Source: Ligula intestinalis (taxonomy: Eukaryota > Platyhelminthes > Cestoda > Diphyllobothriidea > Diphyllobothriidae). From it: 64,000 nucleotides of DNA. Below, one piece after another: positions 52,630-64,000 of the stretch (the first letter of the stretch is position 1; the number at the start of each line of letters is the position of its first letter). A program made the translations under genes and the position numbers. The stretch covers positions 49,825,188 to 49,889,187 of the forward strand of contig JAYGXS010000003.1 of assembly GCA_036362985.1 (NCBI GenBank). The letters are read 5' to 3'. The notes beneath the pieces are model-generated. The model was not told where the DNA came from. It did no database searches and saw nothing but the letters and a program-made list of their open reading frames with translations.

Positions 52630-55600
52630 AAGTTGGTTTCACTACATCTGAATGCCAAGACCCATGGAGCAGTCGTTGTGCTTTCCGGCATTTGATATGG
52701 GAACGCAACCTGACAATCACCTGTTGTGCCCTGTTCTACCGCCCCCCGCCAACGCATATAACACACGACCCGTTTAGGGGACATGGATCAGTTTAAGCAT
52801 ATACGGCTGTGAAATCAAATATCGGCGACTTATGCCCCCCGGATGACACCAGGGCTTAATTTACGGAATGACCATCTTATGGTAGATTTCCAACCTTTCC
52901 TCCTCTGTTGGGACGCCAATCGAGGCTGATGCCGTCGGTTCCATCCTCTGGATTCGTCGCATCACGAATGAGTACTCCGCGAGATCTGATTCAGCTCTTT
53001 AGTCACCGCTAACAGGAACACTGGTCAAGGAGACCGCACAGGGTTGAAAGAGTGGTTGCACGCCTAAAATACCGGTTGGCACGGATGCACCACCAGTTTC
53101 TCGGACCCTCCGGCCATACGCTTCGCCGGTACATTAGAGCATTTTGAAACAGTCCGTTAGAAGCTCGTAGTGATGATAAGAATTTCCAGGGGACGATATC
53201 AACATTTTCCATCGGTTTTGCCTTTCTTAGGCGTCACAAAGCATACTCAGAGCCATTGGCGCTGTCCGTGTCGGCATCATACTTCAGGCTGAATTCCAGC
53301 GCAATTTAGTAAGTAGTTATCAAGTTTATTTGCAGGTCATAGCGAAGGTGACAGTTAACAATAGAGGCCATCCAGATAAAGAAAGTTAAACTAGTCTTTT
53401 CGCCCACTTCTGACCGAATCTTTCGGACAGGTGCCTGTCCTTATTTAGCAGTCATCATTGGAAGGTTCCTCAGTTTACTCTGCAAATACGCATGAAATTC
53501 ATGTTGGCTTGGAATAGTCGACTTCTACGGGCCTTCCAGGAATCCTGTGTGCGAAAATAATTCGTTATCATCAGACTACATTAACTTATTGCATAATATA
53601 AGGTCAAGCCACGAAACCTCATACTTCTCGGATGTCTAAAGGTCTTGAGGGTGTAGTGCCCTCGTATTCTAAGTCACGCTTTCCTTGCACGCCTCTGAGA
53701 CATGTCTGGCATGTCTTTTACTCGTGTCCACTAAGCACGTGCGCACCAGAGCGTGTCGAAGGCAGGTTAATGTCACGGACATGTGTTCACCCTCTGTCTC
53801 TCCTAACTTGCCGACCACTTTTCAATGCCAGTTCACAAAGAACCTTACTTCGGTGACTGCTTACGCTCAGACGCTCCCGGACATGGCGACCTCACTGCTA
53901 TAATGCGGCTCTGGACTCAGTCTGCTCATTGCTGGACTGCACTTGTTCGAGAGTCAATTAACCGTTACTCAAACGCTCGTAAATACTTCAGTCGTTATTT
54001 GTCATAATTGACCTGTTTACTAAATTTAATCCAGACAACCCGGCTCCCTACCCTTAATGCCTAGTTCCATGGTTTTGGTTTTCGTGACTGGAAACAACCG
54101 AGTGAGTTCTTAGAGGGAGGCGCGAAGGGGAGAGCATATTCCAGATGGGGCGGGGGAGATGCTTACACCCTCCATTCGTCGCTGATGTCTGTGAGTCCAT
54201 TCCGTGCCCATGCAGTATAGCCAGCGACATGGCGAAAGTCTTTGTTTGTGTATGCGCCCGCCGCGTCAACTTTTACTACTTGTGCACATTCTTTCTGCCG
54301 ACGCCGGACCTCGTCTGCACGCCAAACAATACCATGACAACCGAAATCCTAGTTCACATAAATGCAACGCGTGCAGCCGTGGCCACAATCATTGATATGG
54401 ATACGTCCATGACGAAGAGCATTTTAGCATGCACAGCAGACTACTTGCGCGTCGTGTTTATTTTTCACCCTGTGCACTGAGTAGAAGTTCGCTTGGAATA
54501 CACACTTGCACATTACCAAACGCTTGCCTGCCTAGGCTATCCCCGTCTTTGCGATACAGCTCAGATTGAAAAGCTCGATAATGACACTCGTCGATGAACG
54601 TCCGTTGACTGCTAATGGAACTCACTTGTCTCACTCTGCCTTGGCCCTCATTTCTCGGGCTTTGACAGCAGCCATACAGTGGCTAGTAGTATAGGCAGAT
54701 GGTATTGGTGGCAAAGACCACAGAGCCTGGAATGGCCATTTCTGGCTTATTAGCTGTTGTACAGTCCGTACAGACAGAATTGGTCTTTCGACCTTCGGTT
54801 TCCATCACTGTCGAGAATAGTCTAAACTGTCCGGACCTGCTGTCACGGATCGTCGGGATAAATTGCAGTACGTCATCAACCCGGCTAGACGAGGCTTCCC
54901 TGACGCCCACACGACGATGATACTTCAAGCCGCAACCACCTGTCAGTGATTCTGCTTATTTCTCTCGTACGTTGGAGCCCAAAGTAAACGTAGCTATTGT
55001 CAATCATGGGGCCAAAGAAACGGTACAAGAGTTGCTTGGCAAGGCCGTTAATCAGACGGAAGCATTCACCGAAACCGCAGGCCCAACAGCCGCTGTGGAG
55101 GTGAGCGACGACCCTACATACTCTCCAAGATCAAACGCTAACAGTGACAACATATGCAGGAAGTCAATTTGTCTAAACTATTAGGTACTAACCTTCAAAT
55201 AAAGCGCATTCCGCTCAAGCTAGATATCTAAAAATATCCTTAAGGAGCCTACGATACCTCTAATGGTGAGGTTGTTTCGGACATACGCCTAGCAAGCAAC
55301 AAGGCTGCTCAAAAATAGCGCACGGGGACGAGTACAGTTCATTTCGCCCCCACTTTTCTGGATATTCTCAGTCACTGGGCCCATGCCTTCTGGCCGCCAA
55401 ATACGAACCTCATACGAAAAAAGGCAGTCCCATATTGCGAAAACGCTAGATTGTCGTATCATTTAATAAAAAGTTGCACAAAGAAATTATATAAATAATC
55501 CAAAGCCCCATCAGTTGCTGTCTGCATCCGTTACTTTGGCTTTTGGTGACTGGTGGACCTCCCTAGGTCGTTTGAAAAATGCACGGCAACTAGCTTTCCA

Positions 55601-58600
55601 CGCTGTGGTATCCCAAAATTCTGTACACGCCGGAGATTATAGCCTTGGCGGAACCACGTCGAGTTCCGCAAAATCCTCACGAGTCACAGTACCTGAAAAT
55701 TAACACAGGGCTGGTTTTAAAAATCAGTTAAGTTAAGTGTCGTCATCAATCAATGAGATTCCTATTCATCAAATAAAATACCAGTCCATAAATGCATACC
55801 TTAGTGGGCAGCGGACGAGATATTTCTTGAAAGCAAAGATACCGAGGAACCCTGGTGTATTTCTTCTCGTAAGTTGTATGCTATGTACTCCATCCTGTCA
55901 TGGTACTGTTTTGGATAAAAGTCGAACACCCACAGAGTACTTTAAGGAAGCATTACATCCGACCATCAGCGTCCTCCCAACGTTCTGAATGAAGGGCGTC
56001 ATGCCACAAACTAGCCTAGCACAACAAACTCAGACGCAGTCCAGTTAATTTAAACAACTTGTTACAAGTTCAAAGAAAGTCCAAGGCTCAGAGCGGTATA
56101 TTTTGGAAAATCTGTGGGTCCCCAAATAAAAGATTTCTTTCTTTAAGAACCTGCGAGAAAGGGAGAGACCCACGCTACGCGAGGAACGTAAAAAATGGAA
56201 ATGATTTTGTCAATTGAGGAAGGAATGAGTAAGCGAGGAGCACACGAGAAAACTTATTCCTGATAATCAAGTCAACAACTTGATAAAAACATACGAATAC
56301 TATTTTGGATTTGACTTCACCTTCTTAGTGAGAAGGCACTGATAGCTGCAGATGAACAAAAATTACAAAAAATTGGCCCATGAAATAGCGCATCGTCACT
56401 GGATGACAAGTTCGAATGTTCGTTGAATCAGCCAACAAAACAGTTTTCACAGTGAGGAGGTACTAAGTGTGGAATCCCAACTTCAAGAGGGTAAATTAGC
56501 ATTCGGATGTTGCCTTAAATGTCGTGGGAAATGTCTTGGGAACTGTCGAACGTATAGAATGGAACCACGAACATGCTCACTTACAAGTTTTTGACGATGG
56601 ATCTCGAAATAAGCTACAATAATGGAAGAACCAGGAATAGGACGATGAGTTCAAGACTAGCTTTTAATGTTCGTATATTTTGATGGCTTAGGCAATGGCT
56701 TCGCTGATTATTTTGTTTGACCATCTAACGAAGACGGATTCATATCACTAATTTATGCAACAGTTAGTTGACCGTGACTACCTACCTGTTGTCTCTAATG
56801 GCATCTTAAGGCTTGTAATATGTCAAGATATACATTCTGGCTCAGCCGATTATATTCTTCCTCAATTTTCCGACTTAAAGAAACAGCTTAGGGAAACAGC
56901 TGTAAGAATTGCCTGACAGCTCTTGATACGCCCCTCTTGGAATCACTGGCCGTTTATAATTTGTCTTGAAATAGGTCAGTCACTGGACAGGCAGATATAA
57001 TTACTTGCTGCCAAATCGCTCGCCTCAATCTTCAGTGTTTCGTCCCCCAAACGCGAAGATGAAATTATACCGGTCTAAATGAGAACAAAAGCTTCTTCCT
57101 CAGAAGCACGGACAAGGTGGAATTGGTTAGCCTCTTATTTGCGACATATCGTACTACTGATTCCGAACCAGTTTCTTCCTTTATTTCGCCTCCGGAAAGC
57201 TTTCAATGTCATGGATCACTCGTTAAATTTTATTCAGAAATGTATCATTGGTTTAAGAAACTTAAACGGAAAAGGACAATGGTACTAACCGCATAGTTAG
57301 GGTTTGAAACTTTCCCTGATTTTTAACCGTTTATTCTCAGTCTTTACAAGATTTAGGTCCTTTCTGAAAACATGGAATATTTCGACTATCCTTATAATCT
57401 CTCAGTCTCGATTTCGATCCTATTTGAATAAGTGTTTGGTCTGTATGAACCTCCATATGTAGCAAAACTTATCCAAAATATCACTTTTAATAAGGTTCAT
57501 GGTTTCTGTCAGTCCTCTTAGTTTATGAGCTCTGTTCAAGAATTTGAGTTTGGCGAACGTACGTTTTCGATGTTTCATCATCAGATAACTGCAATAGTAT
57601 GAGGGTAGGGTGACAGTGACGACGCAGCGACATTACCTAATTGTCGGACATCTTTCCCCTCCTCGTAAACCACTCTCTGCCCCTTGACATAAGTAAAATC
57701 TGGCCCCTTGATCTCTGAACACCATCTTACCCCTAATTTACTGTTGATTGGAGGCAAACACCTCTGTAACCTTATCCTCCCTTTGCAACAAATCTTGAAA
57801 CCGAATGGGTTGGTTGCCCGAAGTGACAGTTTGTACGCGCGGATCTGCTATAGAGATGTATACCTGCATGTCAGTGAAAGTAAGCGGTGCCCCTTCCATT
57901 CTACTGCCGGCCCCTTTCCCACAGTACGTCGGCACATTTCACAACCCTTCCCTGTAGTTGTCCACAATGCTGTTTTCCCCTACGGTTACGAAGCAGACAA
58001 AGCAGCATCATCCTAAATACAGAAAGTTCATTCAATTATATAACTCATCATATTGGATATTCCTTTTATTACTGTAGATTCTACGGGCATTCATCCGTAT
58101 TCTCTGATTATCACTCTCAAAAGTCTTATCACCTTTTTTTCACATGGGAGTGTGTTGATGTGTTTTCAAAAACTGAGTAGTTTTGCGTTGGTGTGACGTG
58201 ACTCGCTGTGTACTAAACTTAGCATCTTTTGCTCGCTCCACCTTAGATAATTAAAATTACCTGATTATGAGTGATCAAAAACGTGAGGTCGCCAGACATG
58301 GCTTCTTCAGTGCTCACATGGTTATCATTGCTAAACTCTATTGAGATTTGATTTTTACCCGAAAGATTTTTTAAAAAATTGTCGCTTTTTTATTACCTCC
58401 ATTGGTTCCCTTTGTAATTCCCAGTGGCCGATGGAAGTTAAAAATACGATCGTAGTAAAAAATTAATTCAGGTACAGCAAAGACTTCTTTCAGCAAAAAT
58501 AGAAACCCTCGGCATTCGGCCTCGCTACACGACTTCAAGTTATTCAACCGCTTTTAGGAGGCCGTGATTGGTAACTGTTGTCTGACGCCTCGTCCGATCA

Positions 58601-58780
58601 CGAGTGCCCTGCTTAAGGGCAGGTTTATGGGCCCACTTCCTTTCCTTCTTTAGATCTATTATATTTCACGATAAACTAGAAATTTGCAAACGTTAATTTA
58701 TGCTGATGACTTTAAATAACTTGAGCCATTTTCTAAAGACAACACAAATGTTTTACCTGAAAAAAATAAGCACAGCCCAC
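52630..58780. other. No host gene recognised; sparse repeat scraps
   Basis: About 6 kb with no supported gene. Frames at 54145-54480 and 55737-55988 are open but unrecognised. At 54570-54760 a repeat scrap matches 4300-4400 and the complement of 5060-5125. AT content is high after 55200. Confidence 0.45.
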
Positions 58781-58795
58781 TTTGCCTGAGAATAT

Positions 58796-59252
58796 AGTCA
58801 CTTTAAGTCACTTTATTAAGGGAAGAAGGCTTTCGCCCTTGAGCTCCCTATTCATAACCAAAATCGCATAATAGGTCCACCGTAACAATAGTACATAATA
58901 CAAATGTACAAATGTAGGCTTAACATCAGCGATAAGTGTGAGCCAGTTGCAAGGTGCTGCTACTGACACTTTGTTCATTATATCTGCCACAGTTTCTCAG
59001 CAAATGAGAATCAAGTTTGTGTTTAAAAATGTCAACAGTATCTGAGAGGACCACATCTTCCGGGAGTCCGTTCCACGCTCCAATGACCCTCTGAGAGAAG
59101 GCGTTTCGTCGAACGTCGATACGGGCCGGTTTCCTCTGTAGTTTAAAAGGATGACCTCGCAGATGGTCAGTCCGAGCCAATTCGAAGAAATCATCAAATT
59201 CTAGGGCACAGTCTCGGCCTCTAACAATTCGGTAGGTTTGTATGAGGTCCCC
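58796..59252 (-). mobile_element. 5'-truncated CR1/jockey-type copy with 8-bp target duplication
   Basis: The minus strand carries the end of the RT protein (ELARTDHLRGHPFKLQRKPA, RVIGAWNGLPEDVVLSDTVD, HSYR-type end) and the 3' tail AATAAAGTGACTTAAAGTGACT. GAGAATAT occurs at 58788-58795 and 59253-59260, directly flanking the copy. It stops at the position equal to about 60840 of the longer copy. Its coding part is in good order, suggesting a recent insertion. Confidence 0.92.
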
Positions 59253-59260
59253 GAGAATAT

Positions 59261-60380
59261 GGATTTCTACATCGCAGGTTACACTTCATTCGCTCAAACG
59301 CAGTTGCACATGGCTCGATCCCACCAAGTGTCACGGCCCCGTAATGCTTTTCAAATAACCCACTCTTATAAATATCTCCCATAAATGACAAAAGCCTCGA
59401 TCAGGGGAATAAGTTAGTACTTCATACTGCCGGAATTTTCGTAAGTGCTGTGCAAATATTTGGATGTCATATCGCACATTTTTCCATCTGAAAAGAAAAC
59501 GAAAACATTTCCACGCTTTGTCTTCCAATCGCTCAAATTTTTGCTTTGCCTTTGATCTAATAAATGCATGTTGCCGTACTCAATTCGAAAATGCTCAGAT
59601 AATATTTTTTCAAAGTATGCTCGCTTGTGCCGAATCCAATAATTTTTCGTACTTGAGGGTGTGGATTAGCAAACAGTATTTTTTACGTTTTAGAGGACCC
59701 AAAACGGGCCCTCATCTCCTATTTCACATTAAATATAGCCCAATTCTTGATATTAGCACACTGTCCCCTCAATGACAAGACTGAGAGGGGTGCTAGATGG
59801 GGCTGTACCCCGTCTAGTTTTAGGCACACGCGGTAGAGTGGAACATTGGTTAATGAGGTTACTCTGTTCCAGCACTGAGCTCGTTATGTGGAACACTCGG
59901 CTTGCAAAAACTTGTCAACACAAATATATCAGTTCGCCGATTGGCTGCAGGCGACCGAGAACCCACACCCTGGGTGCGAGACTCAACGGCGGACATAGGC
60001 ACACACACGAATTGTCAACTCACGAATTGAGTGGAGGTTCGGCAATTGAAACAAATGATCTGGTAGTGACTTGCTCGTTACCTGAAATGCTCGTAGAGGG
60101 AGCCGCTCACAACCCGAGACTCCACTGTATTAAGAAACGTCAAAATGTCTAAATGCTGCAGATCAGCAGGTTAGCAATATTAGGCGTCCAGTTGCGCATT
60201 TTACTTACCACTAAAGCAAATTAAATATAAATATACATTTTAAAGTCGATTTATATCCCTTGAAGCCGATCAAAGTGGACCTTGAAGAAGCTGAATACAC
60301 AAATTTATTTAACTGAGTAATTGGGTCGTCATTTGCATTTTTACTGTAGGCTCGCTGATCGGTATGTGTACCGTCAATAA
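59261..60380. other. No gene recognised
   Basis: A 126-codon frame at 59772-60152 (+) is open and contains repeated HTHELSTHELS, but matches no family known to me. The rest is AT-rich. Confidence 0.35.
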
Positions 60381-60386
60381 CTACAA

Positions 60387-62219
60387 GTCACTTTAAGTCA
60401 CTTTATTAAGGGAAGAAGGCTTTCGCCCTTTAGCTCCCTATTCATAACCAAAATCGCATAATAGGTCCACCGTAACAATAGTACATAATACAAATGTAGA
60501 CTTAACATCAGCGATAAGTGTGAGCCAATTGCAAAGTGCTGCTACTGACACTTTGTTCATTATATCTGCCACAGTTTCTCAGCAAATGAGAATCAAGTTT
60601 GTGTTTAAAAATTTCAACAGTATCTGAGAGGACAACATCTTCCTGGAGTTCATTGCACGCTCCAATAACCCTCTGAGAGAAGGAGTTTCGTCGAATGTCG
60701 ACACGGGACAGCTTCCTCTGTAGTTTAAAAGGATGACCTCGCAGATGGTCAGTCCGAGCCAATTCGAGGAAATCATCAAATTCTAGAGCGCAGTCTTGGC
60801 CTCTAACAATACGGTAGGTTTGTATGAGGTCCCCGCGGAGTTGCCTATGATTGAGAGGGAAAAGATCAAGTTCGGTCAGTCTGTCTTCATAAGGCAGATG
60901 GCCAAGATTCTTGACCATCTTCGTAGTCCTCGCCTGCACTCGTTCCAGGTGCAGGTAATCCTTCTTGAACCATGAACGCCAGGCCTGGACAGCATACTCC
61001 AAGTGGGACCGAACAAACGCTCCGCAGGTTTTCCTGAAGAGCTCCTTGTCAATGTTGACGAATCCCCGCCTAATCGCAAACAGCACCTGTGTCGCGCGTT
61101 GAGCTGCCTTTACACACTGAGTAGATGGTTTTAGTGAGGAATTTATAAGAACACCGAGATCCTTTTGTTCGTTCACATTTGAAAGCGGGTGCCCATCGAG
61201 GAGGTATTGGAAGGAATCGTTCTCCTCATCAGTCCTTCTAGTACGGAGTCTTAAAACCACACACTTACTAATGTTGATGTTTAAAAGCCAACGAGCAGAC
61301 CAGCAGCTAAGTCGATTGAGACTCTGTTGAAGTGCTTTCCTATCGGCGTCAGACCTGATGGCTCTCCAGAGTTCGACCTCGTCGGCAAACATGAAAGCGC
61401 TGCAACCCAGGTCGTTGACACAGTCGTTGATTAAGATAAGGACGAGCAGTGGCCCTAAGACAGAGCCTTGGGGAACGCCACTCAGAACAGATGTAGGGTT
61501 TGACTTTGAGTCACCGATGCACACAGTTTGCGATCGCCCTGTGAGAAAATCTGTGATCCATGCCAGCAGGTTTCCTCTCATGCCAATTTATGACAATTTA
61601 TACATAAGACACTTATGTGGGACGCTGTCGAATGCCTTCTTGAAGTCCGTATAGATGACATCAACTTTACCATCTTCATCTAGTGCGCGAATCCACTACT
61701 CAGTGGAGAGTAGAAGGCTGGAAAGGCAAGAATGGTTCTTGCTGAAGCCGTGTTGGAGCCCTGACAGTAGGTTGTTCTCCTCCAAGAACTCCATTGTCGT
61801 CTTCTCAATTATCGTTTTCATCACCTTACAGTAAATGCAAGTTAGGCTGACGGGCCGGTAATTGTTGACCTTCGTTCGGGCTCCACCCTTGTATATCGGG
61901 TAAATATTGGCCATTTTCCAATCAGATGGCAGTTTTCCTAGTTCAAATGAAGAACGAAAGATATGTGCTAGGGGCTCTGAGAGTTCGCTTGCCAATTCTT
62001 TCAAGAACTTGGCTGGTATATTGTCTGGACCGGATGACTTTGCTTCTTTGAGGCTCTGCAGCTCCCTCTCAACTACAGATGATGGAAATAGTAGAGAATG
62101 AAGTGCTGGACCGGCGTTTACAACAGCACTGTTGGCATTATCAAAATGAAGCTCGGTTTTCCTAGTGAATACCAAGGCAAAGAACCGGCTACAGTACCCG
62201 GCTTTCTCGTAATTCTCAA
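60387..62219 (-). mobile_element. CR1/jockey-type element, RT to 3' end
   Basis: The minus strand runs from an AGYCSRFFALVFTRKTELHF lead-in (62219) through RT to HTYR and a stop at 60508, then about 120 bp of 3' UTR ending in tandem AAGTGACTT units. The 5' part, including endonuclease, is missing. One frame spans 62175-60508 broken by only two stops (61696-61698 and near 61588). It is abutted head-to-head by the + strand element at 62221. Confidence 0.93.
60508..62175 (-). pseudogene. CR1/jockey-type RT with FADE in place of FADD
   Basis: In one frame: SSGPDNIPAKFLKELASELS, WKMANIYPIYKGGARTKVNN, YRPVSLTCIYCKVMK, LQHGFSKNHSC, motif A YTDFKKAFDSVPH (about 61650-61612), motif B SGVPQGSVLGPLL, motif C MFADEVELW, and a conserved tail with KDLGVLINSSLKPS and LEYAVQAW. 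The second catalytic Asp of motif C is Glu, which should abolish synthesis even without the two stops. The frame is otherwise intact for 555 codons. Confidence 0.92.
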
Positions 62220-62220
62220 T

Positions 62221-64000
62221 GATGTTCTATTTCCCACCAGGGTGCATGAGGGGCAGCAATCAAACTGCCTAGACCTGGTACTTACGAAATCGCTGTACAG
62301 CATCGACGAGGTGCAATCTCTACCTTCTCTAGGTAAAAGTGATCACATCGTACTAAATTGGGACTATTCTATATTTTCGGTACCCGAACAACCCACCAAG
62401 GTTAGAAGGAATATTTGGCGTGGTGGCTTTGATCAAATGTTGGCCGAAATAAACAACATAAATTGGGAATGGATTTTTTCTGGCAATATAGCTGATGATT
62501 GGGGATGGTTCAGTGAGTTATTGCATACTCTCCTGAGAAACCACTGTCCGATTACACGGAAGAAGCTAAACAACAAAAATCAGTGGCTGACTCAAGCGCT
62601 GAAGAAAGAGATTAATAAAAAGGGAAGATTGTTTAGAAGGTATAGAGCAAAAAGAAATCCAGTATCTTTAAATGCATACAAAACGCAGAGGAACCTCGTG
62701 AAGCGACTTATCTTCAAAGCGCGCAAAGACTTTGAAAAAGATTTACTAAACCGGGCAGTTAAAAATCCGAAGCTATTTTATGGCTACTTAAGAAAGACCA
62801 CACGAAACCGGGACCCAGTTCCCCTTCTGAAGGCTAGCGATGGAACAGAAATGAGTGAGGATGGAGCAAAAGCTGAGCATCTTTCACAATTTTTCAAATC
62901 GAACTTTACAACTGAAATCGGATTCATTCCTCCAAACAATGGCTTAGATGACGGTCCAAAGATTGAAAATGTGGGCTTCGCCGAAGCAACCGTTCTTCAG
63001 GAGTTAATGGCACTAAACGACTCGAAATCATCCGGTCCCGATGACATCCTGCCTAAATTACTGAAAGAACTTGCTGGGGAGCTAGCCAAACCGCTTTCTA
63101 TGCTTTTCAGTACCTCGTTTAACGCAGGTTGCTTACCCGCCGATTGGAAATCCGCACGGATCACACCGTTGTATAAAGGCGGCAGAAAGGTTGCTGCAAA
63201 CAGTTATAGACCAATCAGCCTCACTTCGATCTGCTGCAAGATTATGGAAAAAGTAGTAAAACGAGAGCTGATGCGTTTCTTAGAGCAGCATAACCTTCTA
63301 TCGGATGCACAACATGGGTTCCGCAGAGGCAGGTCCTGCGTGACGAACCTGCTCCATTGTTTGGAACGCTGGACTCGGGCAGTTGATGGAGGAAATCCGC
63401 TTCATGTAATCTACATCAACTTCAAGAAGGCTTTTGATAGCGTCCCACATCAACGACTTCTGCACAAACTCAGCCAAATAGGTGTTCGAGGAAATCTGCC
63501 GAAGTGGATTCAAAGCTTCTTACTTAGTCACTCTCAAACTGTCCATATTGGTCACCAGCAGTCGGCAGACGCTGCAGTCGAGAGTGGTGTCCCCCAAGGC
63601 TCTGTCCTTGGCCCTATACTGTTCATTATATACGCCAATGACTCCGTCCGTGAACTGGACTGCGATGTGGCTATGTTTGCCGATGACATTAAAATTTGGA
63701 ATGTCATCAGAAATTCAGCTGACGAAGAACATTTGCAGCTAAACCTAAACCGTCTTCAAACTTGGTCTCAAGACTGGCTTTTGCCGTTTAACGAGAACAA
63801 ATGCAGTATCCTACGAGTTGGCCGACCCAGCTCTCAGAACCCCATGGTTTACAGCCTAAATGGCATCCAACTGCAAGAAGTGGACGCGCAGAAAGATTTG
63901 GGAGTATGGATCTCTACGTCTCTCAAGCCCTCGCTGCACTGCGCAAAAGTAGCCAAGTCTGCGATGTCCGTCCTGTATCTTGTCAAAAGGGCTTTCTGTG
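62221..64000 (+). CDS. CR1/jockey-type endonuclease end and RT, open to the window edge
   Basis: The frame from 62221 is open for 593 codons to the last base, with no stop. It begins inside the endonuclease (DVLFPTRVHEGQQSNCLDLV; SDHIVLNWD near 62338), then a basic spacer (RRYRAKRNPVSLNAYKTQRN), SSGPDDILPKLLKELAGELA, DWKSARITPLYKGG, SYRPISLTSICCKIMEK, AQHGFRRGRSCVTNLLHCLE, motif A IYINFKKAFDSVPH (63406-63447), motif B ESGVPQGSVLGPILF, motif C MFADDIKIW (63673-63699), and KDLGVWISTSLKPSLHC. Motif A has Asn before FKKAFD where Asp is usual (IYI-N-FKKAF), so the first catalytic Asp may be lost. The 5' end is truncated. It is about half identical to the neighbouring minus-strand RT, so a different subfamily. 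Confidence 0.92.

Noticed and set aside
54145..54480. Small secreted or membrane protein gene
   Set aside because: Open 111-codon frame, but no family match, no signal peptide at its start and no supported splice or promoter context.

Overview
The window looks like nuclear DNA of a flatworm, most likely a tapeworm; the species cannot be fixed from sequence alone. The case rests on two recognisable animal housekeeping genes, a mix of very short introns (31 and 37 bp) and multi-kilobase introns, and a dense load of decayed Penelope-like, RTE-like and CR1/jockey-like retroelements plus a Helitron remnant. Only about 1.7 kb of the 64 kb is host coding sequence. The two 10-base runs of N are assembly gaps.

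Host genes, both on the + strand. (1) 7900-14426 holds the last three coding exons of a CYRIB/FAM49 homologue (CYFIP-related Rac1 interactor), the C-terminal 116 residues; upstream exons were not found. (2) 25245-42749 holds a complete VPS4 AAA-ATPase gene in eight exons that join in frame to a 436-residue protein with MIT domain, Walker A, Walker B, arginine fingers and the usual C-terminal helix. Five of its seven introns are large, and at least three are filled with retroelements.

Region by region: 1-1850 is a broken Penelope-like element (RT plus GIY-YIG). 3.0-7.4 kb holds an inverted-repeat element, a large inverted pair of tRNA-like repeats, and an RTE-like copy with an internal deletion. 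7.9-14.4 kb is CYRIB with repeats in its introns. 15-24.5 kb is a repeat zone: an RTE endonuclease scrap, an antisense Helitron fragment, and a CR1-like element split by a second retroelement with a 6-bp target duplication. 25.2-42.7 kb is VPS4, with an RTE-in-RTE nest in intron 3, Penelope 5' pieces with hammerhead-like cores in introns 6 and 7, and a nearly full non-LTR element in intron 7. 44-58.8 kb holds no recognised host gene and is rich in dispersed tRNA-like and other repeats. 58.8-64 kb carries three CR1/jockey-type copies; the last has an RT frame open for 593 codons up to the window edge with intact catalytic residues, so it may be young.

No new multi-gene system is visible. The most interesting material is the nested and head-to-head retroelement architecture, the hammerhead-like cores in Penelope pieces, the ORF1-endonuclease fusion at 38-39.6 kb, and the inverted tRNA-like repeats.
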